Positions 26,652 through 34,489 of a stretch of 64,000 nucleotides of DNA are shown here, one piece after another; the stretch's first letter is position 1; each line of letters begins with the position of its first letter. The position numbers and the translations under genes are program-made. The notes beneath the pieces were generated by a model, which had not been told where the DNA came from, searched no databases, and saw nothing but the letters and a program-made list of their open reading frames with translations. Where the stretch lies: assembly GCF_047730085.1 (NCBI RefSeq), contig NZ_CP159830.1:1054001-1118000 (forward strand), given 5' to 3'. The DNA comes from Njordibacter sp937773555 (lineage in GTDB: Bacteria > Pseudomonadota > Gammaproteobacteria > Pseudomonadales > Balneatricaceae).

Positions 26652-26762
26652 CTCTAACAAACAGCTCAAGCCGACCTTCACTGCGGTGATTTTTTTGTGC
26701 TTTTCCGCTACGCTCGCACAAAACAATCAACTCCGTTCCGGCGGCTTAGCTGGGCGTTATGT
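26652..26762 (+). repeat. attC site 4
   Basis: CTCTAAC to GTTATGT, 111 bases, the longest of the array, with arms such as CGGCGGCTTAGCTG near the 3' end and TTGTGC/GCACAA in the middle. About 50 bases of untranslated sequence separate the gene 4 stop from this site. Confidence 0.8.
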
Positions 26763-26804
26763 GTCCTTCAAATTTGCAGTATTAAGTATAATAAAGGTGT
26801 AAAT

Positions 26805-27299
26805 ATGACATTAAATCAGGTTGCTTTAATCGCAGAAATTTCTAGCGCAATCGCTATCTTTATTTCCCTCATATATGTTGCTATTCAAATCAAGGATAGT
26901 TCTAAAGCTGCAAGATCTTCAGCAACATCAGATGCAACCCAATCCATCCAATCATTTTATATGGAACTTGGTAGTAATCGACAAATTAGCGAACTTTGGT
27001 ATGACATACTGACAACGGGAAAATCTAAAAGCAAACATGATGAATTTCAGTTCATGATGATGACGCACTCTGCATTTATAGCATTCCAGAATAGTTTTTA
27101 TTTAAGTCAGGAAGGGACTCTTAATACAGAACTTCGTGATTCAATAGGCTCCTCAATAATAGCTGTGAGAGACCTTCCTGGCTTTGTACTTTATTGGAAA
27201 CAAAGAAAAGGTTTCTTCAATAAGGGATATGTCGATTGGATTGAAGGACTTTCACATAGCGATAAATTGGATACTTTTGAATTATATAAAAACACATAA
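26805..27299 (+). CDS. Membrane-anchored protein of unknown function (integron cassette 5)
   Basis: 164 residues from ATG 26805, with AAGGTG six bases upstream; the longer frame from 26697 runs through attC site 4. Residues 5-28 (VALIAEISSAIAIFISLIYVAIQI) form one membrane helix, followed by a helical soluble domain with SSKAARSS and a QSFYMELGSNRQISELWY segment. Proteins with this N-terminal helix plus helical domain are common in marine genomes but I know no function. The end -YKNT and the stop come from the AACACATAAC start of attC site 5. Confidence 0.7.
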   Translation: MTLNQVALIAEISSAIAIFISLIYVAIQIKDSSKAARSSATSDATQSIQSFYMELGSNRQISELWYDILTTGKSKSKHDEFQFMMMTHSAFIAFQNSFYLSQEGTLNTELRDSIGSSIIAVRDLPGFVLYWKQRKGFFNKGYVDWIEGLSHSDKLDTFELYKNT

Positions 27300-27383
27300 C
27301 CAAGGCATGAAATACGCAACCTTCGGTTGCCGGATTGCTTTTCCGTTGCACTCCAAATCAACCGTTTACGCAGGGCGTTATGT
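27294..27383 (+). repeat. attC site 5
   Basis: ACATAAC to GTTATGT, 90 bases, with arms including GCAACC/GGTTGC (AACCTTCGGTT hairpin). Contains the stop codon of cassette gene 5. Confidence 0.85.
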
Positions 27384-27411
27384 GTGAGAGATACAATATG
27401 GATTTGTTCAT

Positions 27412-28398
27412 ATGACAAAAAGAAACAGAAAAGTTGGCTCAGTCAAAACAGAGCTTCTTACAAAGTCTCGCGAAGCGATGCTCACAGCAGTACAAATTTT
27501 CAATAATCCTAATATTCAGTTTAAATCAGAAAGTTATATCGTGTTGTCCATTATCGCATGGACGTATTTACTACATGCTTACTTCAAAGGAAATAAAATT
27601 GAATACAGATATTATGAACAGCATGGTCAAAGAAAGAAATTTGATAAAACTAAAAGAGGCGCATACAAGTTCTGGGAATTAGAAAGGTGTCTAAATGATG
27701 CTAGTTGTCCTGTAGATAATGTAGCGAAATCGAATCTAAAATTCTTAATCGGCTTGAGGCATGAAATAGAACATCAAATGACCACTAGAATTGACAATTA
27801 TTTGAGTGCTAGATTTCAGGCCTGTTGCCTAAATTTTAATGAAAGTATTAAAACGCTTTTTGATGAAAAATTGGGTATTGATAAACACTTATCATTCTCT
27901 TTACAATTTTCAACTCTTAAAGAAGAGCATGTAAATCAACTTAAGGAGTTCACGGACTTACCTAAGCATATTTCGTCTTTCATAAATGGATTTGATTCAG
28001 ACATATCAGATGAAGAATATAATGATATGAGGTATTCATATCGCGTTTTATATATACCGAAATCTGCGAATCATAAAGGCCAAGCCGATAAGGTAATTGA
28101 ATTCCTTCCTGCAAACTCTCCTGAAGCCGAAAAGCTAAATAAAGAATATGTTCTTATAAAAGAGAAGGAAAAGCCTAAATACCTACCAAGTAAAATTATC
28201 CAGATAATGCAAGAAGACGGTTTTGTCAAATTCAAACAGCATCAACATACCCAATTATGGAAATTGAAAGACGCCAAAAATATCAATAAAGGGTTCGGGG
28301 TTCTCGTGGCTAAAACTTGGTATTGGTATGATGCTTGGTTAAAAGAAGTAAAAGGACATTGCAAAGCGAACGCGGTAGCATATGGCAAAAACACATAA
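27412..28398 (+). CDS. DUF3644 protein with HEPN-type R-x4-H motif (integron cassette 6)
   Basis: 328 residues. The N-terminal part (KSREAMLTAVQIFNNPNIQF, then SESYIVLSIIAWTYLLHAYF) matches DUF3644. At residues 116-121 sits RHEIEH, an R-x4-H motif with a polar residue after the Arg and following a long helix, which is the active-site signature of HEPN RNases. The C-terminal third (about 240-320) has a basic region that may bind nucleic acid. No ribosome site is clear; a five-codon frame (ATG 27398) ends in ATGA overlap with ATG 27412. HEPN proteins are common RNA-cutting effectors in phage defence and toxin-antitoxin systems. Function here is inference. Stop lies in attC site 6. Confidence 0.75.
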   Translation: MTKRNRKVGSVKTELLTKSREAMLTAVQIFNNPNIQFKSESYIVLSIIAWTYLLHAYFKGNKIEYRYYEQHGQRKKFDKTKRGAYKFWELERCLNDASCPVDNVAKSNLKFLIGLRHEIEHQMTTRIDNYLSARFQACCLNFNESIKTLFDEKLGIDKHLSFSLQFSTLKEEHVNQLKEFTDLPKHISSFINGFDSDISDEEYNDMRYSYRVLYIPKSANHKGQADKVIEFLPANSPEAEKLNKEYVLIKEKEKPKYLPSKIIQIMQEDGFVKFKQHQHTQLWKLKDAKNINKGFGVLVAKTWYWYDAWLKEVKGHCKANAVAYGKNT

Positions 28399-28488
28399 CA
28401 AAAAGCTGGAATCTGACTCCGCAAACTGTCACGCTTTTTGTGCCAAAAAGCCCGCCAGATTGCTGCGCAGTTGAGCTTGGCGTTATTG
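28393..28488 (+). repeat. attC site 6
   Basis: ACATAAC to GTTATTG, 96 bases. Pairing arms include AAAAAGC...GCTTTTT and GCCAAAAAG. Contains the stop codon of cassette gene 6. Confidence 0.83.
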
Positions 28489-28540
28489 GGCTAAACTAAG
28501 TCTGCCGCTACGTCTTGGAATAGATGACTAGGAGAATAAA

Positions 28541-29434
28541 TTGACTGCAACCACATTAGAGTTATTTTTCATCGATGGGAAGCCCGACGGGATGCTAACA
28601 GCTGAAGTGTTTGGCTGGACTGGCCACATTCTTGTTGCGCCAAGAACTAGGTTGTCTGAAGCTCTCAAGCGGAAAGAAAGCTCACACACAGGTGTATACA
28701 TTCTGCTTGGCGAGCAAGATGAAGAGCCTTTAGCTTACATTGGTGAAGGCGAAAGTATTGCTGCTCGAATAAAGAGCCATGATGCAAAAAAGGATTGGTG
28801 GACAAGAGTTGTATTAATTACATCTGCTGCCAACAATCTACACAAGGCTCACGTTCAGTATCTTGAATCAAGGCTTGTGCAAGAAGGCATTTCAGCTGCA
28901 AATACAAAACTTGAAAATGGTACAAACCCATCTTTACCGAGCCTCTCCGAAGCGGCCCAAGCCAATATGGAAACTTTTGTTTCGCAATTACTTATGGTGC
29001 TCCCCGCAATAAGAGTTGATTTGTTCACTAGCAATACAAAACCAGATAAGCAAAATGAAGCTGTTAAGTCTCAAGATTCTCAAGATAGCCAAGTATTCGA
29101 GCTTATGCTCAAAAAGGAAGGAATAGTTGCAACTGCAATTCTAGAAAAAGGTGAATTTATTGTTCAAAAAGACTCACTAGCAAGAGCAGAATACATCGGA
29201 GATCGAAGTGAAAAATCTTACTACTGGAAATATCATGATAAGTTGGTTGAACAAGGTATTCTAGTAGATCAAGGCAAGCATAAAGTGTTCACTCAGAGTT
29301 ATGCTTTCCCAAGCACAAGTGCTGCAGGTGCAGTCTGTAATGGTCGGTCTACGTCTGGTCTAATTGCCTGGAAAGTAAAAGGCACAAAGCAAACGTACAA
29401 AGACTGGGAGGCTGAAACATTAGCCCAAAATTAA
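28541..29434 (+). CDS. GIY-YIG nuclease with DUF4357 domain (integron cassette 7)
   Basis: 297 residues from TTG 28541, six bases after AGGAG. The GIY-YIG nuclease domain (about 48-125) shows GVY at 51-53, YIG at 66-68, Arg76 in AARIKSH and the metal-binding Glu109 in YLESRL, so the catalytic set is complete. The C-terminal part (about 200-292) with FPSTSAAGAVCNGRSTSGLIAWK is a DUF4357 domain. Such two-domain proteins are known but not well characterised; a role in cutting foreign DNA is plausible. The stop lies a few bases before attC site 7. Confidence 0.82.
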   Translation: MTATTLELFFIDGKPDGMLTAEVFGWTGHILVAPRTRLSEALKRKESSHTGVYILLGEQDEEPLAYIGEGESIAARIKSHDAKKDWWTRVVLITSAANNLHKAHVQYLESRLVQEGISAANTKLENGTNPSLPSLSEAAQANMETFVSQLLMVLPAIRVDLFTSNTKPDKQNEAVKSQDSQDSQVFELMLKKEGIVATAILEKGEFIVQKDSLARAEYIGDRSEKSYYWKYHDKLVEQGILVDQGKHKVFTQSYAFPSTSAAGAVCNGRSTSGLIAWKVKGTKQTYKDWEAETLAQN

Positions 29435-29443
29435 TGCAAAGCC

Positions 29444-29518
29444 CCATAACAAGCCAATCAACTAGGCGCCTTCAGCGCCGGACGCTGCAAAGCTGCGCCG
29501 GTTATTGAGGCGTTATGC
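29444..29518 (+). repeat. attC site 7
   Basis: CCATAAC to GTTATGC, 75 bases, strongly palindromic. Differs from attC site 3 at only a minority of positions (shared AATCAACT, CGCCGGACGC, GCTGCGCCGGTTATTGAGGC). Confidence 0.9.
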
Positions 29519-29539
29519 ATCTAAGAAGGAGGCAAATCG

Positions 29540-29788
29540 ATGTTAGAACTTCGACCGAACTGTGAATGCTGTGACAAGGACTTACCTCCGGAATCAACTG
29601 AGGCAGTAATCTGCACTTTTGAATGCACATTTTGCGTCGAGTGCGCTGAGGGTATACTTAATCATACCTGTCCAAATTGCTCAGGTAATTTTGTGCCACG
29701 GCCAATACGTCCTGTAGCTGCACTTAAAAACAATCCCTCATCTACCATTCGCGTACTAAAAGAAGGTGGGTGTGTGGCCAATGCATAA
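29540..29788 (+). CDS. DUF1272 cysteine-rich protein (integron cassette 8)
   Basis: 82 residues with an AAGGAGG ribosome site before ATG 29540. The start LRPNCECCDKDLPPES and the segment ICTFECTFCVECAEGILNHTCPNC match DUF1272; the CxC..C, CxxC and CxxC cysteines suggest a zinc ribbon. Function unknown; the fold suggests a metal-bound adaptor or nucleic-acid contact. The stop codon is in the GCATAAC box of attC site 8. Confidence 0.82.
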   Translation: MLELRPNCECCDKDLPPESTEAVICTFECTFCVECAEGILNHTCPNCSGNFVPRPIRPVAALKNNPSSTIRVLKEGGCVANA

Positions 29789-29857
29789 CAAGCGCATTAA
29801 AAATCGCCCTACGGGCTGGACGTCGCTGACGCTCGGCCTTTTGTTCGGGCGTTAGGT
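29783..29857 (+). repeat. attC site 8, right end of the array
   Basis: GCATAAC to GTTAGGT (a full GTTRRRY match), 75 bases, with arms CGCCC/GGGCG and GCTGACG/CGTCGC. No further attC site is seen after it. Confidence 0.88.
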
Positions 29858-30341
29858 TTCTATGTGAGCATTCAGTGTTATAGGTTTATGACGTATATTT
29901 GGTGTGTGTACATTTACCCTCACAACATCAAAAGAAAATTATTCTCATTTGTCACTAATAACGTTAGCCCAAATCAGTTTTCTTCTTAGCCATCCACATG
30001 CCTACCATACGTCTACTTTATAAAAAAATATGAAATCTGGACAGAAGATCAAACAAGGTTTACTAGTAATTAATTGATTTATAAAAAGGAAATACTGCTC
30101 CAGTAGCCAGAATCGAACCGGTACGGCCGTTAAGTCGCAAGATTTTAAGTTAAATAACACGGGCCAGTATAAACCTACTAGTGAAGCACAGCGGTGTGCT
30201 GCTTACTAGGCCACTATACTTTGCAACAAGTAGGGTAGGTGCCTTAAAAGGTTGGCGGGTTGTCTATCTAGTTTGGTCTGGCTTACTCTGATAAGGTGGT
30301 TTAATTATGAGGTTAAATTTTTCACTGTAGTGGAGTGGCCT
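29858..30341. other. Right flank of the integron array, no gene
   Basis: About 480 bases with no intact gene. It holds a tRNA-like fragment on the minus strand (30096-30160), an imperfect hairpin near 30177-30210 (CTAGT...ACTAG, AGCACA...TGTGCT) and two similar blocks GGCCAGTATA/GGCCACTATAC near 30162 and 30209. Confidence 0.5.
30096..30160 (-). pseudogene. tRNA-Leu(UAA)-like 3' fragment
   Basis: On the minus strand, GACTTAAAATC-like sequence (ACTTAAAATC, 30150-30141) keeps the anticodon loop CTTAAAA (anticodon TAA), then a long variable arm (TTGCGACTTAACGGCCGT) and a T arm CCGG-TTCGATT-CTGG, ending TACTGGAGCA without a proper CCA. The anticodon stem does not pair and no D arm (GGTAGAC) is found upstream. 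It looks like the 3' part of a decayed leucine tRNA. Confidence 0.5.
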
Positions 30342-32450
30342 ATGAGAATTATGATGCGCCTATGGGCGTTAGTAATGGTGTTGGGCGGGTCGTTATTGTC
30401 GCTGACAAGCGCTGCGGCTTACTCTAACCCCGATGTATTGCTTAATTTCCAACGCAATGCGCCAGCTAATACACCCTTCTATGTCGACGGGCTGGTTGAC
30501 AAAGAAATGGCCGCTGTAACCCAAAGCTTAGCTATTTATAGCCTTGAGTTAGAGCTTTTAAAAGACCAATTGGAAGCGCTGAGCGCTAGCCAGTACAGTG
30601 AAGAAATTAATTTCCTTGTAGCTTTGTTAAAGCATAGCTTAGAAGCTCACAATAAAGGGCATGATGCTTTACGTCGCTACTACGGCCTGAATAATAATTT
30701 GGCCAGTGCAGTTTATTTAGACGGATTAATTCCTGTGTTACAACTGGCTATTAATGATGACACTGCGTTAATTAACGCCTTCACTAAGGCGGGTAAGGAA
30801 ACTGGCGTAGAGCATAAAACACAGGTTTGGGGACGCCACACGGTTAACTACTGGGTGTTACAAACCAAGCAAGATCTTGGTTTTGATTTGTGGTTGGCTT
30901 TAGCCGTAAACGATAATGTAGCAAGTGTGGCCCTAATGCCTGCGCAGCTTTCTCAAGCGCGACGTTTGGATGTGTTAGGCCTATTGCCCGAAGCATACTC
31001 TCTTGCAGATAGCCAAGGCATGGCGGCAGTGCGAGAGGCTGAAGGTTTTTTGAACTACACGGCTGGATTTATTAATGTGCACGAAGTGGCAAGACTTGTG
31101 ACTGATCCGCGCAGTAGTAAAGCGGGAGAAGATTTGCTTGCACTTTCTGGCCAAAAGGTGATGTCAGGGGTTTCTGTTGATTGCCGACGTGATTGGTTGG
31201 CGTTGGCTCAGTCTGTGCCTAAGTTAGTGTTCGGCTATGACCGCATGCGCCAACAAAAAAATGGTACGCAGCTTAACGGCCATATGCTGTTGCAAATGCA
31301 AAATAAAGCGCTAACACGTGCCCTTAAAAAGCTTAATGGTAGCCTTCCTAGTTACTCTTTATCGTCTAAAGATGTGCTGTTATCAACTGCTTTTGGCCTG
31401 GATATGAGCGCCTTGATGCCAGTTATTAGCCAAGTTAGAAGGCAGGCACTGTCTGCCCAATTTGACTGTGAGGAACTCATAGCAATGCAAGCTGAGTTAA
31501 TGTCTACTGAACTTTCAGTATTGATGGTAGCTGCCGCAGCCGGGCAAGGTGTAAGTGGTGTTGCTGGCGCCATTTACGACATAGATCTTTCTGCCCTAGC
31601 CAATGGTCATTTTGTTATCGATGCAATTGTTTCAGTGACCACAGAATACCCTGAGCTATTATCAAGTTTGGTCTCATTTGTGCCTCAGTTAGAGGGTGTT
31701 GAAGTGCCTTCAGATGGGTCAAGTGTTGCTCTAAATTTAGCAAACTTACCCTTGGGCTTAAACCCAAAAATAGCCCAAAAAGGCCAGCATGTGGTTATAT
31801 TTAATGGTTCAACGGCAGCTAAAACTGCTCGGCTTATGACATTTGAAAAGCCTAATAAACAGGGTTTTTTTGCCACTTCTGTAAATTATAAAAAAATGGC
31901 TGAGGTCGCTAATAAAGCCTTAGGCTTAGTTGCTAATATAGGTGTTTCTGAAGCCAGTGATTGTGTTGAACTACATACCAGTATTGCAACCTTGTATGGC
32001 ACGGAAGCTGAAGTAACAATGCAAATGGCCGCAGAAGAAAAAGGTATTCGGTTCGATTTTAATACCTCTGTTATTACGCCAGATGGGTTATCAAACCAGC
32101 GTATTAGAGCAGGTCGTTATCAACTAAAAGTGCTTAGTGATGGCTGTGAGTGGCTGGCTGTGGGCACTGAAACTTTAAAGTCGGATGGCGCAGGGCACTA
32201 TAAAATTAATGACGATGCAGGTCAGTGCGCTCTTTACCAAGCACAGTATACTTGGCAACAAAAGGGTAGCCGTCTTCTGTTTAGCGAGACTGAATCTTTA
32301 GGCCGAGATAACTGCAGCAATACCATGCAAACCTATGAATTAATGACTAACTCATGCATAGCGTTAAATATATCTAACAATGGGTTTGACTGCTTGTTTT
32401 CGTCTGCTAGTGACAATAAGCGAATTTATCGATACGAACTATCCCCGTAA
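30342..32450 (+). CDS. Secreted protein of unknown function
   Basis: 702 residues from ATG 30342, with TGGAG six bases upstream; earlier in-frame starts would precede a normal signal peptide. Residues 1-26 (MRIMMRLWALVMVLGG... SAAA) are a Sec signal peptide with probable cleavage after SAAAYS. The mature protein is mostly helical and begins NPDVLLNFQRNAPANTPFYV; several paired cysteines lie in the last 150 residues. No family is recognised. It stands alone between the integron flank and the MOSC gene. Periplasm or outside the cell is inferred. Confidence 0.75.
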   Translation: MRIMMRLWALVMVLGGSLLSLTSAAAYSNPDVLLNFQRNAPANTPFYVDGLVDKEMAAVTQSLAIYSLELELLKDQLEALSASQYSEEINFLVALLKHSLEAHNKGHDALRRYYGLNNNLASAVYLDGLIPVLQLAINDDTALINAFTKAGKETGVEHKTQVWGRHTVNYWVLQTKQDLGFDLWLALAVNDNVASVALMPAQLSQARRLDVLGLLPEAYSLADSQGMAAVREAEGFLNYTAGFINVHEVARLVTDPRSSKAGEDLLALSGQKVMSGVSVDCRRDWLALAQSVPKLVFGYDRMRQQKNGTQLNGHMLLQMQNKALTRALKKLNGSLPSYSLSSKDVLLSTAFGLDMSALMPVISQVRRQALSAQFDCEELIAMQAELMSTELSVLMVAAAAGQGVSGVAGAIYDIDLSALANGHFVIDAIVSVTTEYPELLSSLVSFVPQLEGVEVPSDGSSVALNLANLPLGLNPKIAQKGQHVVIFNGSTAAKTARLMTFEKPNKQGFFATSVNYKKMAEVANKALGLVANIGVSEASDCVELHTSIATLYGTEAEVTMQMAAEEKGIRFDFNTSVITPDGLSNQRIRAGRYQLKVLSDGCEWLAVGTETLKSDGAGHYKINDDAGQCALYQAQYTWQQKGSRLLFSETESLGRDNCSNTMQTYELMTNSCIALNISNNGFDCLFSSASDNKRIYRYELSP

Positions 32451-32604
32451 CCATTGTGCGATTGGCGCCAACACGCTGGCGGCTGTTAGCCTAAAATACC
32501 CATCTTGGCTGTTCTTTGGGTGCTTGTGCAAGTTATGGGCGATAATTCACGCCTAGACTTATGCTTTGATGCTGCATATTATTGGGTACCCAAGGAGAGG
32601 CATA

Positions 32605-33384
32605 ATGTACCTATCAGAAATTAATACCTACCCCATTAAGTCTACCCACCCCATATCCATTAAAGCTGGTTATTTGTTCCCTACAGGTATTGGCTTTGAT
32701 CGAAACTGGATGGTGATTGACGCTAACAACGCCATGATGACATCTCGCAAATACCCCAAGTTGTTACATGTATTCAGTTGTATAGAGGGCTCTAATTTAC
32801 GTGTCATATTGCCACAACAGGACTTCTTGATCCCCTTAGTTCCTCTGCCTAATACCCCTGTTTTGGTTAAACACTGGGCTGAGGAATTAATGCCTGCGTG
32901 GCCACAAAACCCTGCGTTAGACGCAGCCCTGAGTGACTACCTTGGGTTACCCTGCAGGTTAGTTTATAGTGCTAGTTTGCAGGCAAGTGAGGTTATTCAG
33001 ACTGCTTCATTTGCAGACGCACAACCATTGTTGCTTACTACCACAGCTTCATTAGCGGCCTTAAATGGGCGGCTAAACGAGGCCATTGGCATGGATCGAT
33101 TCCGTGCTAATTTAGTCGTCAGTAACCTTATTGCTGATATAGAAGATGACTGGAAACGAATTCGTATTGGTGCATGTGAGCTAGAAGTAACCTATCCTTG
33201 TGAACGCTGTGTATTGACCACCATTAACCCTGTTTCTCTCACTAAGCATGAGCACCAAGAGCCCTTGAGAACTCTGGCGACCTACCGGGGTTTAGAGGAG
33301 GGTGGGGTGGGGTTTGGTATTAATCTTATTGTGGTTCGGGCTGGGCCAATTGCTATTGGCGATACCGTTGAGGTGTTACCCTAG
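32605..33384 (+). CDS. MOSC domain protein (YcbX/mARC-like)
   Basis: 259 residues from ATG 32605, which follows AAGGAGAGG; the frame from 32566 lacks such a site. MOSC N-terminal beta-barrel domain (1-115: SEINTYPIKSTHPI, GFDRNWMVID) is followed by the MOSC domain (about 120-259) with MDRFRANLVV and the conserved Cys in YPCERCVLTTINP that binds the molybdenum cofactor in related YcbX and mARC proteins. Those reduce N-hydroxylated bases with a ferredoxin-like partner; no C-terminal 2Fe-2S domain is fused here, so it would need a separate electron donor. Confidence 0.85.
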   Translation: MYLSEINTYPIKSTHPISIKAGYLFPTGIGFDRNWMVIDANNAMMTSRKYPKLLHVFSCIEGSNLRVILPQQDFLIPLVPLPNTPVLVKHWAEELMPAWPQNPALDAALSDYLGLPCRLVYSASLQASEVIQTASFADAQPLLLTTTASLAALNGRLNEAIGMDRFRANLVVSNLIADIEDDWKRIRIGACELEVTYPCERCVLTTINPVSLTKHEHQEPLRTLATYRGLEEGGVGFGINLIVVRAGPIAIGDTVEVLP

Positions 33385-33387
33385 GGG

Positions 33388-34254
33388 TTAAACAAATTTT
33401 CGAAACAGCCGAGTGTCGTCAAATAGAGACTCTAGCTCTTCTATGCGCTGTTTAGCTTGTGGCCATATGAGTTCTTGTACTTGTGCAATCATTGTCTCTA
33501 TTAGTAATAAACTACCTACTGACGAATCCCATGCCGATGGCGCTACGATTCGCGCACTAAAGACGATATCGGTTAGCCGGGCTATTGGGGATACCCATTG
33601 GTCTGTTAACAGTATAATTTCTGCGCCTTTTTTGGCAGCCATTTCCGCTAGCTTTAAGGTGTTGTTTTCGTAGCGCCTTACATCAAGAATGACAATAACG
33701 TCGCCTTTTTTTAAATTTAATAGGTAGTGTGGCCAAACATTTGATGTAGTTTCAATGTGGGTGATATTAGGCCTAATTACCTGCATATGAAGGAAAAAAT
33801 AATCGGCTAAAGCGTGGGTAATTCGTCCACCAATAACGTAGACGCAGCGATTAGGGTCGGCCAGCAGTCGGCAGCTTTTATCAAATGTTTGAATGTCAAT
33901 ATTAGCTAAAGATTGTTGGATGTTATCCATCACCACATTAGTAAAACGATTCAGTATATGTTCTTCTGGTGCATCAGTGGTCCATTTGTCATGTTTGGCA
34001 ATGGGGTTGGAAAGCGTGCTCTCCACTTCGCCGTGCAATTGTTGCTGATAATCGGCAAACCCACTGAAGCCTAGCTTTTGAACTAGCCTTCCTACTGTTG
34101 GGGTGGAGACACCTGCTTTTTTAGCAATACTTGTTATTGAGCCTAATCCCGAAGCAGGGTAGTTGCGTAAAATGGTATCAGCAAGTTGGCGTTCGGCGCG
34201 AGTCAGTTGGTTAAACTGGGTTTCGAGTCGTTCTGAAACTGATATTTTTGACAT
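33388..34254 (-). CDS. RpiR family transcriptional regulator (HTH plus SIS domain)
   Basis: 288 residues: N-terminal HTH_6 (about 1-80, with KKAGVSTPTVGRLVQKLGF as recognition helix) and a C-terminal SIS sugar-phosphate-type domain (about 125-260: VYVIGGRITHALADYFFLH, GDVIVILDVRRYENNTLKLAEMA). Divergent from the amidohydrolase-aldehyde dehydrogenase-GMC-oxidase operon across 235 bases, so it is the likely local regulator. A related group of RpiR proteins controls amino-acid or osmolyte catabolism rather than sugar phosphates; the effector is not known. Confidence 0.88.
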   Translation of the reverse strand: MSKISVSERLETQFNQLTRAERQLADTILRNYPASGLGSITSIAKKAGVSTPTVGRLVQKLGFSGFADYQQQLHGEVESTLSNPIAKHDKWTTDAPEEHILNRFTNVVMDNIQQSLANIDIQTFDKSCRLLADPNRCVYVIGGRITHALADYFFLHMQVIRPNITHIETTSNVWPHYLLNLKKGDVIVILDVRRYENNTLKLAEMAAKKGAEIILLTDQWVSPIARLTDIVFSARIVAPSAWDSSVGSLLLIETMIAQVQELIWPQAKQRIEELESLFDDTRLFRKFV

Positions 34255-34489
34255 ATAAACGCCCCTAAGTAAAGTTAAGTTATCACTGAATATATCATCG
34301 TGAAATAAATTATGAAAATATATTGACAGAAGCTTTGATCAAGAACAATATTATACATAAAGTTTATATTGGAGACTATTTTGAGTCGTCAAATACCCAT
34401 TAATGATTATTTATATAGCACCTTAATTCAAGCGTTTAGGACGGTTCTGTGATTCAGTTTGGCAGCGGGATAAGCGTGGCTTATTTCTT

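Larger units (their letters stand above)
23757..29857 (+). mobile_element. Integron gene-cassette array without integrase (CALIN), eight cassettes
   Basis: Eight short genes, all on the plus strand, are each followed by a palindromic attC-type site that begins with an R-Y-Y-Y-A-A-C-like box (ACATAAC, GCATAAC) and ends with a GTTRRRY-like core (GTTATGT, GTTATGC, GTTAGGT). Each next gene starts a few bases after the core. The left boundary is placed at GTTATGT 23757-23763, possibly a degenerate attI or older core; this end is uncertain. No intI gene is present in the window, and the genes differ in base composition from the flanks (the first cassette is clearly AT-rich). Confidence 0.9.

Noticed and set aside
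26697..26804. Upstream extension of cassette gene 5 through attC site 4
   Set aside because: It translates the attC palindrome; ATG 26805 has an AAGGTG box at the right distance and starts a normal membrane helix.
24925..29857. attC hairpins interpreted as rho-independent terminators or a CRISPR array
   Set aside because: They lack T runs, differ in length and sequence, and alternate with genes rather than short unique spacers.
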